Positions 32,756 to 40,908 are shown, counted from the stretch's first letter. The stretch: 64,000 bases of DNA from Halobium salinum (GCF_026586625.1 NZ_JAODIW010000006.1:1215061-1279060), one strand, 5' to 3'. Program-made: numbers and translations. Notes: a model not told the origin generated them from the letters alone.

Positions 32756-34234
32756 TCAGTCGACGGCGTTGAACTGTTCGATCTGCTCCAGCTCGCTCTT
32801 GAGCGTCCCCAGTGCCTCCTGGGAGGTCTCTTGACCGGTGAGCGCCGCGTGGACCCGCTGTGCAATCTTCGTCGACTCCAGCGGCCAGACGGCCGTCGCG
32901 GGCCGGGGAATCGCGTTCTGCCCGGCGACCTTGAGCGCGTCGATGTATCGCCCGACGATGGGGACGTCCCGCGCCTCCTGTGTGTCGAGCAGTGACGGCT
33001 CCGGCGGAATCCAGCCGATGGTCTCGAAGAGGCTGAGCTTGAAGCTCTGCTGTGCCATCGCTTCGAAGACCTGGATGGCCATGTCGATCTTCTCCGAGTT
33101 GGGGTTGATGGTCATGTGCCAACCCCCGAGGGCGGCGACCGGGCCACCCGTCATCGGGTACTGCGCCTCGTCGGCGGTGACGCCGTACGGGATGGGCATC
33201 ACGCCGAGGTCCTCGCCGAACACGTCTTCGGCGCCGTTGATGACGATGGAGTACGGCCAGTTCCGGTGCATGACCGCGTCCCCGGACGTGAACGGGCGAC
33301 GGGAGGGCTCCTCGGCCCACCCGAGCACCCCCTGTGGGGAGATGGGGCCCGCGTACCCGTCGAGCGTGTCCGGGGCGTCGGGGCCGTTGATGAACGTCCG
33401 CATCAACTGCGTCGCCTGAACGACTGGGTCTTCGTCGACCGTGACTGGGCGGTCGCCGATGGGTCCGAACAGGTACTCCTCCGGGTTGCCGAAGTAGGCG
33501 CCCCCGAAGGAGGTCATGAACTCGTTGAAGTCACAACACGAGAGCCCCTCGTAGTTGTCCGCCTGGAAGGTGAACCCCATGTCCGTGTCGGTCTGTTCCA
33601 TCACGTCGGCCGTGACCTCGGAGAACCGCTGCCAGTCCATCGTCTCCGTCGCCCAGTTGTTCCCGTCCGGGTCGTACCCGGCCTCCCGCACGAGGTCCTT
33701 CCGGTACTGCATGGTCGGGAAGTCCGGGAACAGCGGCATGGCGTACAGGCTGCCGTCCTCGCCGGTGGCCGTGTTGACGCTGGCCTCGAAGTACTCGTTC
33801 TTGATGCGGTTCGTGAGCGAGCTCGGCAGGTTGTCGTCGAGATTGAGGAGCTGGTCGCGTTGGATGAACGTCAACGCCCACCCGCTGTCCATCAGTAGCA
33901 TGTCGGGCTCCTCTAAGTCGGCCGACAGCCAACGTTGGTACTGCGACTGGCGAGCGCCCGTCTGGGTCGCCCCTGCCACGATCTCTACGTAGATGTCCTG
34001 TGGCAGGCCAGCGTCCCACATTGCTTGGCGAAGCGCGTCGGCGTTGTCCGCCGCACGCGAGTCTGCTGCCCAACGAATCGTCCGTCTCGACGTCTCGTCT
34101 TCCGTGAGCGCGAGGGGGTGCAGGCTTGTACAGCCCGCCAGCCCCGCTGTGACGCCCGTCGCGCCAGCAGCCTCGACGAAACGCCGTCTCGAGACGGTTC
34201 GCTGCCGTCCGTCCGCTGAATCACCTCCGTCCAT
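32756..34234 (-). CDS. Sugar ABC transporter solute-binding protein, Tat lipoprotein
   Basis: 492 residues from ATG at 34234. An upstream in-frame ATG at 34255 would lie only 6 bases from the TATA box (34261-34267), so it cannot be the start of a normally initiated transcript. The N-terminus has a Tat motif (SRRRFVEAAG) and a lipobox (GLAGC), so the protein is exported folded and anchored by lipid, the usual haloarchaeal strategy. The mature part is a family-1 extracellular binding protein (PDMLLMDSGWALTFIQRDQLLNLDD, YAMPLFPDFPTMQYRKDLV, GGPVAALGGWHMTINPNSEK). The ligand is probably an oligosaccharide or glycerol-phosphate-like molecule; this is not resolvable from sequence. Confidence 0.92.
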   Translation of the reverse strand: MDGGDSADGRQRTVSRRRFVEAAGATGVTAGLAGCTSLHPLALTEDETSRRTIRWAADSRAADNADALRQAMWDAGLPQDIYVEIVAGATQTGARQSQYQRWLSADLEEPDMLLMDSGWALTFIQRDQLLNLDDNLPSSLTNRIKNEYFEASVNTATGEDGSLYAMPLFPDFPTMQYRKDLVREAGYDPDGNNWATETMDWQRFSEVTADVMEQTDTDMGFTFQADNYEGLSCCDFNEFMTSFGGAYFGNPEEYLFGPIGDRPVTVDEDPVVQATQLMRTFINGPDAPDTLDGYAGPISPQGVLGWAEEPSRRPFTSGDAVMHRNWPYSIVINGAEDVFGEDLGVMPIPYGVTADEAQYPMTGGPVAALGGWHMTINPNSEKIDMAIQVFEAMAQQSFKLSLFETIGWIPPEPSLLDTQEARDVPIVGRYIDALKVAGQNAIPRPATAVWPLESTKIAQRVHAALTGQETSQEALGTLKSELEQIEQFNAVD

Positions 34235-34260
34235 CACTTTGTGACCACGGGGCATGATTA

Positions 34261-34267
34261 TTTATAA
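34261..34267 (-). promoter_or_regulatory. TATA box of the sugar ABC operon
   Basis: TTATAAA on the minus strand, in an A+T-rich tract (34256-34300), is centred about 30 bases from ATG 34234. Start-site spacing therefore fixes that codon as the beginning of the binding-protein gene. Confidence 0.7.
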
Positions 34268-34387
34268 CTAATGACAAAATCTGTTATTTCTTTCGAGTGT
34301 TTTCATTTCCGACACCGATTCCGTCTGCCGATTTTCCCGCTTAGTATAGGAGGAGTTTTCAGATTCGAGTAAATACTCGGCCGCCTG

Positions 34388-35374
34388 TCAGTCTTTTCCG
34401 GGCGCCGGCCACCGCGGCGTCTTGGGTGCCTCGATGCGCTCGACCTGGTCGTCGTCGAGTGAGAGCTCCAGCGCGGAGAGGTTCTCCCGAAGGTGCTCGG
34501 TACTGCGCGGGCCGACGATGGGGGCGTCGACGACCTCCTTCGAGAGGAGCCACGCCAGCGACACCTGTGCGGGACTCGCGTCCTCCGCCTCTGCAATCGA
34601 CCGAATCTCGTCGAGCACCGCCCAGTTCTCCTCGGTGAACCGGTTGCGCGTGTACTGGTCGCCGCTCGCCCGGAGCCCCTCCTCGGGGTCTTCGTCGCGG
34701 TCGTACTTCCCTGTGAGAAACCCGCCCGCGAGCGGCGACCAGGGGATGACGCCGACGCCCTCACCCGCACAGACGGGGAGGAGGTTCGCCTCCTCGTGGC
34801 GGTCGACGGCGTTGTACTCGGGTTGCATACACGCGAAGCGCTCGTAGTCCGCCACGTCGCTCGTGTACAGCGCCTTCGTGAACTGGTAGGACGTCATCGT
34901 GCTCGCGCCGATATAGCGCACCTTCCCGGTCTCGACCAGGTGTGAGAGCGCCGACAGCGTCTCCTCGATGTCGGTCTCCTCGTCCCAGCGGTGAATCTGG
35001 TACAGGTCGAGGTAGTCGACGCCGAGTCGGTCGAGGCTCGCCTCCACCTGGTCGAGGATGTGTTTCCGGGAGAGCCCCTGTCGGTTCGGCCCGTCGCCCA
35101 TCCGGCCGAACACCTTCGAGGCGATGACGAGCTCGTCGCGGTCGTACTCCGCGATGGCGTCGCCGACTATCTCCTCGCTCTCGCCCCGAGAGTAGACGTT
35201 CGCGGTGTCGAGGAAGTTCACCCCGGCGTCGATGGCCTCCCGAATCAGGTCCACGCTCGCCTCGCGGTCGTTCATCATCCACTCGGCGCCGGAGCCGAAG
35301 TTCATACACCCGAGACAGAACCGGGAGACGTCGAGGCCGGTGCTCCCGAGCTTGGTGTACTCCATGTCGGTCAT
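34388..35374 (-). CDS. Aldo/keto reductase
   Basis: 328 residues from ATG at 35374; an ATG three codons later (MEYTKLGSTGLDVS) gives the canonical start and is an equal alternative. The (beta/alpha)8 family residues are present: NFLDTANVYSRGESEEIVGDAI with catalytic Asp and Tyr, VIASKVFG with Lys, and DLYQIHRWDEETDIEET with His. The NADPH-binding C-terminal region is VDAPIVGPRSTEHLRENLSAL. It reduces aldehydes or ketones with NADPH. Its place directly upstream of the sugar transporter operon, on the same strand, makes a sugar or sugar-derived carbonyl substrate likely. Confidence 0.92.
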   Translation of the reverse strand: MTDMEYTKLGSTGLDVSRFCLGCMNFGSGAEWMMNDREASVDLIREAIDAGVNFLDTANVYSRGESEEIVGDAIAEYDRDELVIASKVFGRMGDGPNRQGLSRKHILDQVEASLDRLGVDYLDLYQIHRWDEETDIEETLSALSHLVETGKVRYIGASTMTSYQFTKALYTSDVADYERFACMQPEYNAVDRHEEANLLPVCAGEGVGVIPWSPLAGGFLTGKYDRDEDPEEGLRASGDQYTRNRFTEENWAVLDEIRSIAEAEDASPAQVSLAWLLSKEVVDAPIVGPRSTEHLRENLSALELSLDDDQVERIEAPKTPRWPAPGKD

Positions 35375-35488
35375 GTTCCGGAGTTCACCCGGCCCACCGA
35401 AAAAGGTGGGTCAGGCGGCAGAGTACACACCGAAAAGTACGGCAGACGACAGGTATATTATCCTACCATTCCGACGAGGAGTGTACCC

Positions 35489-36283
35489 GTGTCACACTCG
35501 GCGTTGAACCAGTTCGTCGACGAGGTGGAGGCGGCCGACGACGACGGCGGCGGGGGTGAGGGCTGTGGTCCCACACTCGTCGTGGTCAACCGGACGGAGC
35601 CCGACCCCATCCAGCGGATGCTCGACTCCCTGTTCGAGGGACAGTCGGTGTCGGTTCGGGAGGCGGCCGTCGCCGACCTCGACGACGACGTGGTCCTGCT
35701 TCTCAGGGACGATGCCGTCGTCGCCGCCTCGACGCTCGACGCGCTCGAACGGTCGGTACTGCTCGTCAACTCGGACCGCTACATCACCGGAACCGGCGGC
35801 GTCGGCGCCACCGACCCGCCGGCCGTCCTCACCGCGCTCCGGGACACGGCGTTCCGCGTCAGGGGGTACCCGGCGTCGAACTCGGAGAAGCTCCCCATGA
35901 TACTGCTCTCGCGCTACGTCGAACGGCTCGCGTGGGAGGGTGGGTCGGGAAGTCTGCGCTCGGCGTTCCAGCGGCTCTCCCGCATCGAGGACGAGCGCGG
36001 GACCCGACAGGTGTACGCACAGCTCGGCGCCACCGACCTCGACGTTCACGTGTACGGCGTCCCCGACTGCGACCTCCCGCCGTCCGTCGACGCGACGGTA
36101 CACGCGAACGACTCCGAGGAGTACCGCCGCTCGTGGTTCGTCGTCTACGTCCCCGAGGAGCCGGACTGCCGCCACGCCGCGCTCGTCGCCACCGAACTCG
36201 CACCCAACGAGTGGCACGGGATGTGGACCTTCGACCGCGACCGCGTCGAGCGAGTCGACAGGTACGTCGCGCGCCGGCTGTGA
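35489..36283 (+). CDS. DICT sensory domain protein
   Basis: 264 residues from GTG at 35489, about 32 bases after a GTATATTA box (near 35452-35459). The pattern matches the haloarchaeal DICT type: TLVVVNRTEPDPIQRMLDSL, VSVREAAVADLDDDVVLLL, AASTLDALERSVLLVN, VLTALRDTAFRVRGYPASNSEKLPMILLSRYVERLAWEGG, LRSAFQRLSRIEDERGTRQVYAQLG, LDVHVYGVPDCDLPP and the closing WHGMWTFDRDRVERV. DICT domains are thought to sense light or other signals next to diguanylate cyclases and two-component proteins. This one stands alone with no output domain. Function unknown beyond sensing. Confidence 0.78.
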   Translation: MSHSALNQFVDEVEAADDDGGGGEGCGPTLVVVNRTEPDPIQRMLDSLFEGQSVSVREAAVADLDDDVVLLLRDDAVVAASTLDALERSVLLVNSDRYITGTGGVGATDPPAVLTALRDTAFRVRGYPASNSEKLPMILLSRYVERLAWEGGSGSLRSAFQRLSRIEDERGTRQVYAQLGATDLDVHVYGVPDCDLPPSVDATVHANDSEEYRRSWFVVYVPEEPDCRHAALVATELAPNEWHGMWTFDRDRVERVDRYVARRL

Positions 36284-36301
36284 GTCGTCTTTCGAGCGAG
36301 C

Positions 36302-36323
36302 CGGTGGGACTGGGATTTGAACC
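36302..36323 (-). repeat. tRNA-Ser 3'-tail copy 1
   Basis: 22 bases identical to the discriminator, 3' acceptor strand and T-arm of the intact tRNA-Ser at 36765-36786. On the plus strand it begins CGGTGGGACTGG and ends TTTGAACC. It is followed by an 8-base insert absent from copies 2 and 3, then ACGGTCG as in those copies. Confidence 0.9.
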
Positions 36324-36446
36324 GGAGCCAGACGGTCGCGCTCACTTCGTTCGCGCGCTGCGACTGGCAGGGTTAAAATCGCCAGTACATTCCTCTCAGC
36401 ACGGCAGGGTGGCTCGCTGCGCTCGCCACGTACTGTCGCGCAGAAC

Positions 36447-36468
36447 CGGTGGGACTGGGATTTGAACC
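36447..36468 (-). repeat. tRNA-Ser 3'-tail copy 2
   Basis: The same 22 bases as copy 1 and the intact tRNA. It continues directly into ACGGTCG, shared with copy 3. Confidence 0.9.
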
Positions 36469-36632
36469 ACGGTCGCGCTGCTCACTTCGTTCGCGACGCT
36501 CCTTGATTCAAGTCCCCGCGGCACCTTCGATTCGGCGCCGGCGACTCGCTGCGTCGCCGTCGGCCTCGCCCGCCGGCCTCCAGCGGGACGGCGTCGCCGT
36601 CCCGCACGGCTCGTCGCGTAGCGCCTCGAAAA

Positions 36633-36654
36633 CGGTGGGACTGGGATTTGAACC
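36633..36654 (-). repeat. tRNA-Ser 3'-tail copy 3
   Basis: The same 22 bases as copies 1 and 2, followed by ACGGTCG. Its partner T-arm-like inversion (GGTTCAAATCACCAG) is the best preserved of the three. Confidence 0.9.
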
Positions 36655-36764
36655 ACGGTCGTTCCGCTCGCTGCGCTCGCTACACTCTCCGGTTCAAATC
36701 ACCAGCCGATACCTCGCACGCGCCGCTGGCGGCTCACTTCGTTCGCCGCGGAGCGGCGCTGAGA

Positions 36765-36848
36765 CGGTGGGACTGGGATTTGAACCCAGGAAGCCGAAAG
36801 GCTACCTGCTTTCAAGGCAGGCGCAATAGGCCACTCTGCCATCCCACC
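36765..36848 (-). tRNA. tRNA-Ser (anticodon TGA)
   Basis: 84 bases with all parts of a class II tRNA. The acceptor GGTGGGA pairs with TCCCACC, with discriminator G73. The D-arm is GCAGAGTGGCC. The anticodon stem CCTGC/GCAGG encloses CTTGAAA, so the anticodon is TGA. A long variable arm GCCTTTCGGC follows, then the T-stem CTGGG/CCCAG with loop TTCAAAT. The CCA end is not encoded. The gene is intact; three copies of its 3' tail lie downstream. Confidence 0.96.
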
Positions 36849-36900
36849 GCGTCTCCGTGTACCGATGGGTCGGCCAAATGCCTACCGGTCGTCCCTCGGT

Positions 36901-37704
36901 TCAGACGAGCAACAACACCGCGGTGTACGCCGCGGCACCGACCGCGAAGGCCGAGAACCGGCTCTGGCGCTCCTCCGGAATCTCCTCTTTGATGACGTTC
37001 AGGACGATTCCGCCCGCGAGGAAGGCGAGCACGGTCGCGAACAACGCGTCGTCGAGCGGGTAGACGAACGCGAGGGCCGTTCCGGCGACGACGGCGACCG
37101 AGACCAGCCACCGCCCGACTTCGTGGTAGCGGTGTCGGTGGTGTTCCCGGAGGCTGTCGTCGTTGACGACGAAGTGCAACCCCATCGCGACGGTGAACAG
37201 CGCGAGCGACGCGGCGTCGCTTCGGTGGTGGAGGGTGTACCCGATGAGGAAGTTGTAGACGGTGAACGAGGCGATGTGAATCCAGAACACGCCCGTGCTC
37301 TTCTCGGCCTCCTCGGCCCCTCCGACCCCGTCGCCCTCGCTCTCGTCCCCGGGTCCGCCGCGACCGCCGGCGGTGTCTCCGTCGGGGTCCCCCCGACTCC
37401 CCCCCGACCGGACGGCCATCCGCTCCAACCCGTAGAACGCGACGAACCCGGCGAGCGCCACGAGGTAGACGTGGTGTTCGAGGAAGGCGAGCGGGAGCCA
37501 CTCGGCGACGTGTTCGCCGCCCGCTTCGACCTCCGGGAGCAGGTGGACGAACACGTAGGCGACCGAGATTCCGCCGCCGAAGGAGAGCCACCCGCTCCGC
37601 GGGATGCGATCGAGGACGGTCAACCGTCCGGCGAAGAGGTGGACGAGCGCCAGCGCGACTGCGGCCGCGAGAAAGAGAGCCGGCGGGAACTCGACGGCGG
37701 TCAC
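36901..37704 (-). CDS. ZIP-like metal transporter family membrane protein
   Basis: 267 residues from GTG at 37704. Seven to eight membrane segments are visible. GGGISVAYVFVHLLPE contains the H-x-L-P-E motif of ZIP zinc/iron permeases, and FTVYNFLIGYTLHH gives a second histidine-containing helix. A long Gly/Glu/Asp-rich loop (about residues 100-138) divides the two halves; loops here are typically cytoplasmic and metal-binding in ZIP proteins, but this one lacks histidines. The second canonical HE motif is replaced by HFVVNDDSL. Metal transport is plausible but unproven. Confidence 0.65.
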   Translation of the reverse strand: MTAVEFPPALFLAAAVALALVHLFAGRLTVLDRIPRSGWLSFGGGISVAYVFVHLLPEVEAGGEHVAEWLPLAFLEHHVYLVALAGFVAFYGLERMAVRSGGSRGDPDGDTAGGRGGPGDESEGDGVGGAEEAEKSTGVFWIHIASFTVYNFLIGYTLHHRSDAASLALFTVAMGLHFVVNDDSLREHHRHRYHEVGRWLVSVAVVAGTALAFVYPLDDALFATVLAFLAGGIVLNVIKEEIPEERQSRFSAFAVGAAAYTAVLLLV

Positions 37705-37832
37705 CGGTCGCCTTCACCTCCGAGCGAACGGCTCACGGTCGATGTTCGCGCGTCCATCGCTGAACGTGCCTACGTCCGGTCCGTTTTAACCTGTACCGGC
37801 CTCGGTCGCGTCTCCCGTTTCACTCGCTCCCT

Positions 37833-38603
37833 TCAGTTGTCGGCGCGGACGACCTCGGGCCCGTCGTCGCCGTCGACGACCTGCAGGCCGAGGTCCCGCA
37901 CGCACGTGGCCGTGTTGACCGGGACGATTCGCTCGGCGGCGACCCGGGATTCGAGCAACGGGAGCACCGTCGTAAGGTCCTCGGGTCGTTCGAGTGTCGG
38001 GACGGTCTGGAGGAAGTCGGCAGCGTGGCCGGCGTCGGCCGCGCGGGTCGTCAGGGTCTCCAGTTCGGGGACTGCGAAGGCCCCGTCGAAGTCTATCGGC
38101 TCGGTGAACCCGGCGTAGTACGTCCGCCCCTCCGTGCTCGGACCGAGTACGACCGGGCTCCGGCGAAGCTTCATCGCCGCGGAGTCGACGACGGACCGGA
38201 AGAGAAACGGCGCGGTCCCCCGGACGACGGCGGCGGAGGCGACCGACTCGTCGCGCAGGAGGTGAGTGACGGTGTTGCCAGCGCGGGCGGCGAAGGAGGA
38301 GCCGACCTGCACCTCAAAGCGGGCGTCCCCGGTTCCGCCGAGTTCGTCGGCGACGAGCGCCCGGAGTTCGGCCTCGGCGGACTCCTCGTCGTCGCCGGCG
38401 GCGTACTCCTCGGGGAGGCCCTCGTCGGCACGGTAGTTCACTAGCAGGTCCCCACCGGAGTTGTCGACGGCCGCGAAGGTGTCTCGGAGCATCGCGGCGT
38501 AGAGCTTCGCGGCCTCCGACTCCGTGAGAGGTCCGTCGGCGGCGAGTTCCGGAAGGACGAGACCGGGGCGGGGCGGCGACGCGAGAACGGCGATGACGGT
38601 CAT
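37833..38603 (-). CDS. DUF2064-like protein, nucleotide-sugar transferase fold
   Basis: 256 residues. The opening MTVIAVLASPPRPGLVLPELA, then LTESEAAKLYAAMLRDTFAAV, and the central RRSPVVLGPSTEGRTYYAGFTEPIDFDGAF follow the pattern of DUF2064, a glycosyltransferase-A-like family. The donor-binding acidic motif is not distinctive. An Asp/Glu-rich insert (about residues 70-85) is a halophilic feature. It may transfer an activated sugar or nucleotide, but no acceptor or pathway is suggested by the neighbours. Confidence 0.6.
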   Translation of the reverse strand: MTVIAVLASPPRPGLVLPELAADGPLTESEAAKLYAAMLRDTFAAVDNSGGDLLVNYRADEGLPEEYAAGDDEESAEAELRALVADELGGTGDARFEVQVGSSFAARAGNTVTHLLRDESVASAAVVRGTAPFLFRSVVDSAAMKLRRSPVVLGPSTEGRTYYAGFTEPIDFDGAFAVPELETLTTRAADAGHAADFLQTVPTLERPEDLTTVLPLLESRVAAERIVPVNTATCVRDLGLQVVDGDDGPEVVRADN

Positions 38604-39068
38604 GTCCCGACGTGGGGTCGGCCCCGCCTTGAAGCCGCTGGTCCGGTCGAGCCGACGCCGGCCGTCGGACCCGGGTCCGAACGGTAGCGCCCGACGGTGG
38701 TGACGGGCGCGAACGGTCGGGACGGGTGACCGGCGAAACCGAGGGACTGCGAGTCGATTCGACCCCGAGGGGACGGGAAGCGAAGAGTGGCGAAGGAAGG
38801 AAGCGGACAGAGAACCCGTCGGCGAAGAGAGACGTGGTCGGCGGTGACGACGTGCCGACCGAAATCCGGCGGCAAGGGCGATGACGATGGGCTCCTGGGA
38901 TTCCCGAGCGCACCACCCCGAGACGACGCTTCGCTTGCGGTCGCGTCCGCCGGCATCGCGACCGTCCGAAACGGGAGGCGGCGTGCAGGTAGCCTCCCTG
39001 CCTGTCAGTACGGGGTTTTTATGTAGCGACCCCGGGACTTAACCTCGGCAGTGCCGTCTGTCCCACCG
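38604..39068. other. Long intergenic stretch without a recognised gene
   Basis: All frames lack protein-like composition. The middle is purine-rich (38770-38830). A TTTTTATG TATA-like box at 39014-39021 precedes the next gene. Short GC-rich inverted repeats exist, but no strong RNA fold stands out. The stretch was compared by eye with RNase P and SRP RNA and not matched. Confidence 0.5.
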
Positions 39069-39287
39069 ATGACCCTCGCAGGCCTCCTCTCGCGCCTGGT
39101 CGTGGCGGCGATCGCAGTCCTGCTGCTCGGCGGGCTGTTCACCCTCTTCACCGGGTTCGCCGGCTCCGAGAACAGGGCATTCTTCACTCCGACGTTGCTC
39201 GTCCTCTGGCTCCTCGCCGGGGCCGTCTTCGGCCTCTACCGACTCGGACAGCAGGGGGCCGGCCGCGACGACACCGTATACTGGTAA
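39069..39287 (+). CDS. Small two-span membrane protein, hypothetical
   Basis: 72 residues from ATG at 39069; a GTG at 39051 would add six residues and is also compatible with the TATA-like box. Two membrane segments (LVVAAIAVLLLGGLFTLFTGF and TPTLLVLWLLAGAVFGLYRLG) are joined by a short loop, and the tail is polar (QQGAGRDDTVYW). The layout resembles other small haloarchaeal membrane proteins of unknown role. Confidence 0.6.
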   Translation: MTLAGLLSRLVVAAIAVLLLGGLFTLFTGFAGSENRAFFTPTLLVLWLLAGAVFGLYRLGQQGAGRDDTVYW

Positions 39288-39311
39288 CCCCTCCACGCGG
39301 GAGTCGAACGC

Positions 39312-39947
39312 TCAGCGGCTCCGTCGACCCTTCGTCTGTCTGTAGTCCCGACCGAACACGTTCTCGCGGACGTGGTCGACCCACGCCTCGCTGTCGGCGT
39401 CCGTCTGCCGGTCGAGTTCGAGCATCGGGAGGAGTTCGAACCCTCGCCCGCGGACGGTCGTCGCGTGCTCGGCCTCGACGTCGAACGACTCCGGGGCGCG
39501 GGTCGTGTACTCGATGGCCAGGGCCTCCAGTGCCCGTTGGCCGATGGGGACGATTATCTCCGGGTTTATCATCCGCAGCTCCGCGTTGAGGTAGGGCTCG
39601 CAGTTCGCGAGTTCCTCGGCGGTGGGGTCGCGGTCGGGGTGTCGACAGCGGGAGAGGTAGGTGAGGACGCAGTTCTGAAGCTCCGGTTCGAGCGCGTCCG
39701 GCGGCGACCGGGAGAAGCCGAGTTCGCCGAGCATCCGCTGGAGACGCTCGCCGTCCGCGTCGCCGACGAACGGGACGCCGGCCGCGTCGGCCCCCTCGCT
39801 CGGCATCTCGCCGACGAAGACGAACTCGCCGCCGACGTCCCCGTACCCGTGGACGACCGACTCCCGCGTCTCACAGAGTGCCGGGCAGTTGCGACAGTCC
39901 TCGTCCATGTTGAACGGGTTCTCGAGGCTCTCCTGGTGGGCGTCCAT
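39312..39947 (-). CDS. Uracil-DNA glycosylase superfamily protein with Fe-S cysteines
   Basis: 211 residues from ATG at 39947, 27-30 bases behind a minus-strand GTTTTTCC element. CRNCPALC near the N-terminus and further cysteines at about 93, 101 and 116 can bind a 4Fe-4S cluster, as in family 4 UDGs. Motif 1 reads VFVGEMPSEGADAAGVPFVG, and PEIIVPIGQRALEAL is the middle strand. At the place of the usual H-P-S loop the sequence reads ELLPMLE, without the histidine. It therefore belongs to the superfamily, but catalytic ability to remove uracil is uncertain. Confidence 0.82.
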   Translation of the reverse strand: MDAHQESLENPFNMDEDCRNCPALCETRESVVHGYGDVGGEFVFVGEMPSEGADAAGVPFVGDADGERLQRMLGELGFSRSPPDALEPELQNCVLTYLSRCRHPDRDPTAEELANCEPYLNAELRMINPEIIVPIGQRALEALAIEYTTRAPESFDVEAEHATTVRGRGFELLPMLELDRQTDADSEAWVDHVRENVFGRDYRQTKGRRSR

Positions 39948-40196
39948 AGTCGGTCTTCGAGCGGGAGCGGAAAAACGAGCGGGGTCGGCGACACCGTGCT
40001 TGTAAGCACGCCGACACCTCTGCCACCGGACGCCGATTCGGCGGTACGCCGACACCCGACCGGCGGATACCAATCCGACGGCAGGACGGCTCGCCGACCC
40101 GTCGCCCCGGCGATTCAGCGCCTCACGCCGTCGGCGACGCGGCCGAGTTGGTTGATTAGGGTGAATCCCTATTCGGGTGGGTGGTATACCTCTTCT

Positions 40197-40499
40197 GTGC
40201 TCAATCCCGACACCGGCGTCGTCGAAGTCCGGGAGTACCGACTCGGTGACGGTGTGGAGGAGAAGGCGTTCATGGCGGCCTCGGCCCAGACGCAGCTCGC
40301 GATGAAGGAGTGTCCCGGCTACGTCTCGCGAGAGGTGTTCAAGGGCGAGGACGGGTACCTCGACGTCGTCCACTGGGAGCGCCCGGAGAACGCCGACGCC
40401 GCCACGACGTTGGAGGAGGAGGATTCGGCGGTGCGGACGCTGTTCGACCTGCTCGACGAGGAGAGCCTCTCGCGACGACGGTTCGTTCCCGTCGGCTGA
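40197..40499 (+). CDS. Small dimeric alpha/beta-barrel protein (antibiotic biosynthesis monooxygenase-like)
   Basis: 100 residues from GTG at 40197, about 26 bases behind a CTATT element (40169-40173). The pattern VVEVREYRLGDGVEEKAFMAASAQTQLAMKECPGYVSREVFKGEDGYLDVVHWE is that of ABM/EthD-type ferredoxin-like barrels: a beta strand, a long helix, PGYxxREV, and a final strand. These are often oxygenases or stress proteins without metal. Stands alone; function unknown. Confidence 0.7.
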   Translation: MLNPDTGVVEVREYRLGDGVEEKAFMAASAQTQLAMKECPGYVSREVFKGEDGYLDVVHWERPENADAATTLEEEDSAVRTLFDLLDEESLSRRRFVPVG

Positions 40500-40569
40500 G
40501 AGGGACGGCGAACCGGACGGCGGGCGTGTGAGAACGAACTACCCGCGGCGCCGGCGTGGGGCTCCCGGA

Positions 40570-40908
40570 CTACGAGTCGGGTCGGAGGCCGCCCTGTTCT
40601 TTGATGTTCATGATGTGGCGGACGTTCAGATATATCTCCTCGGGTGAGGTGTCGCCCTCCGCGTCGTACAGGTCCGAGATGCGGTACACGATGGCCGACA
40701 GCTGTCGGCTCTCCGAGGAGTCACCGTAGATGTCGTCGCCGACGTCCCGGAGCAGGCGGACCGTCTCGGGGTCGGTCTCGAAACTCCTCTCGGAGTCGGG
40801 TGCCATCTCCCAGTCGACCTCGTCGTCCTCCGCCGAGTCGCCTGAGTTGGCACTCGCCTCGATTCCATCCCCGGCCGTCGGGGCACCGTCGTCGCCCCCG
40901 TCGCTCAT
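40570..40908 (-). CDS. Conserved acidic protein coupled to Mrp ATPase gene, hypothetical
   Basis: 112 residues. The first 45 are a disordered acidic stretch. The rest (DPETVRLLRDVGDDIYGDSSESRQLSAIVYRISDLYDAEGDTSPEEIYLNVRHIMNIKEQGG) is a compact helical domain. The start overlaps the Mrp stop by 4 bases, so the two are translated together. The role may be linked to the Fe-S or ATPase function of Mrp, which is inference only. Confidence 0.7.
   Translation of the reverse strand: MSDGGDDGAPTAGDGIEASANSGDSAEDDEVDWEMAPDSERSFETDPETVRLLRDVGDDIYGDSSESRQLSAIVYRISDLYDAEGDTSPEEIYLNVRHIMNIKEQGGLRPDS

Larger units (their letters stand above)
36284..36764. repeat. Array of three tRNA-Ser 3'-tail modules
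   Basis: No gene is present. Three modules precede the intact tRNA gene, with starts 145, 186 and 132 bases apart. Each has the same order on the plus strand: a tRNA-Ser 3' tail in tRNA orientation; a hairpin of the GCTC-CTTCGTTCGC or GCTCGCTGCGCTCGC type; an opposite-orientation T-arm-like sequence (GGGTTAAAATCGCCAG, GATTCAAGTCCCC, GGTTCAAATCACCAG); and a second hairpin. In tRNA transcription direction the array lies immediately downstream of the tRNA. Confidence 0.85.

Noticed and set aside
31611-33320. Long minus-strand open frame across the ABC transporter genes
   Set aside because: It is Arg/Gly/Pro-rich, out of frame with the clear permease and binding-protein genes, and typical of shadow frames in GC-rich DNA.
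36302-36654. Three additional tRNA-Ser genes or tRNA pseudogenes
   Set aside because: Only the last 22 bases of the tRNA are present in each copy. No D-arm, anticodon arm or 5' acceptor strand is found, so they are not tRNA genes.
38604-39050. Possible RNase P or SRP RNA
   Set aside because: The purine-rich middle contains ACAGAGAACCC, loosely like a conserved RNase P segment, but the other conserved blocks are not found at the right places.
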